A DNA stretch of 64,000 nt from an uncultured Pirellulales bacterium (lineage in GTDB: Bacteria; Planctomycetota; Planctomycetia; Pirellulales; Thermoguttaceae), in contig CALLPE010000008.1 of the NCBI GenBank assembly GCA_938015445.1, positions 124,001 to 188,000 on the forward strand, read 5' to 3'. Of this stretch, positions 63,643 to 64,000 are shown piece after piece. Each line of letters begins with the position of its first letter. Within the stretch, counting starts at the first letter, position 1. A model generated the notes under the pieces. The model did no database searches. It worked only from the letters and a program-made list of their open reading frames with translations, and was not told the origin of the DNA. A program made the translations under genes and the position numbers.

Positions 63643-64000
63643 TCAATACCGTGCTCGGCCGATATAATTGCAGCCTATCAGATAAGTTTTTTCGCCGTCG
63701 CGCTTGGTTCGGGTGACGTGGGCGACCTGGGCCACCAAATACATCAGCTTGGGCGGGGCGCCCAGGGCGACTACCAGCGTTTCGCTGGGCGGAGGGGTGG
63801 CGGAAAAGAAAGAGAACCCACCGGCGGAAATGTCGTTGCATCTGACTTCCTTGAAAGCACTCTTGTCTGGCAATCCGTCGCCGGTGCAAAAAGCAACCAG
63901 TTGAAAATATGGGTAGGCGCGTCGGGAACGCTTCCGCCTTTCGACATGCAGCGCAGAAACCAGCGGCTCGGCTGCATTCGAGTGGCGCTGAAGGGCCGTC
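63643..64000 (-). CDS. PilZ domain protein (N-terminus beyond the window)
   Basis: An open frame enters from the right edge and stops at 63643, giving 118 visible residues. HVERRKRSRRAYPYFQLVAF has the RxxxR element. About 35 residues on is DISAGGFSF, matching the D/NxSxxG element. Together these are the cyclic-di-GMP-binding signature of PilZ. LVAQVAHVTRTKRDGEKTYL and the end IGCNYIG complete the beta-barrel. It is a C-terminal or stand-alone PilZ domain. The start of the gene is not visible. Confidence 0.85.
   Translation of the reverse strand, partial: TALQRHSNAAEPLVSALHVERRKRSRRAYPYFQLVAFCTGDGLPDKSAFKEVRCNDISAGGFSFFSATPPPSETLVVALGAPPKLMYLVAQVAHVTRTKRDGEKTYLIGCNYIGRARY

Overview
The window looks like chromosomal DNA of a planctomycete, probably near the Pirellulales. 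This is inferred from gene content: a DUF1559-type prepilin protein with the H-X9-DG motif, Gfo/Idh/MocA oxidoreductases (one with a Tat leader), very large secreted glycoside-hydrolase-like proteins, Pro/Lys/Glu-rich lipoproteins, a GyrA with an unusual active-site neighbourhood, and several long proteins I recognise only as planctomycete-type conserved hypotheticals. GC is high. Gene density is moderate, spacers are long, and I see no phage, transposase, CRISPR array or rRNA operon. One tRNA (His, GUG) is present.

Layout. 1-5 kb: a truncated Kelch-like secreted protein and dihydroorotase on the minus strand, divergent from an FtsH protease. 5-10 kb: a small membrane protein, then a ppx-ppk polyphosphate pair. 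10-16 kb: an oxidoreductase, DNA gyrase A, a phosphoesterase and a methyltransferase. 16-24 kb: a Pro-rich lipoprotein, RsmG, a hypothetical protein, a double-parvulin chaperone, tRNA-His and serine acetyltransferase. 24-31 kb: surface and envelope genes (discoidin-like protein, Agl23-like membrane protein, two pseudopilin-type proteins, a membrane protein). 31-40 kb: a cysteine synthase fused to a cysteinyl-tRNA-synthetase-like domain, an LptF/G-type permease, an aminotransferase, ComF, a DUF502 protein and HemC. 40-48 kb: a helix-hairpin-helix/HTH protein, a Tat-exported oxidoreductase, a two-gene SufC-SufB/D unit, a membrane protein and a PII protein. 48-64 kb: a 1,143-residue secreted DUF4091-like enzyme, glucuronate isomerase, a BtuFDC-type uptake operon, a repeat protein, GlgX, a c-type-heme lipoprotein and a PilZ protein cut by the right edge.

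Functional links. Serine acetyltransferase (22.6 kb) makes the usual substrate for a cysteine synthase such as the one fused at 31.2-33.5 kb. SufC/SufB-D would use sulfur for Fe-S assembly. Ppx and Ppk turn polyphosphate over. UxaC beside the DUF4091-like protein suggests use of uronate-containing polysaccharide.

The strongest novelty is the CysK/CysM-CysRS fusion. Its synthetase-like half keeps all four zinc ligands that bind cysteine but has lost the HIGH and KMSKS signatures. The second is a pattern across the window: many intergenic regions carry a private, short tandem duplication (2-4 copies, periods about 12-32 bp). One of these duplicates the end and stop codon of gyrA.
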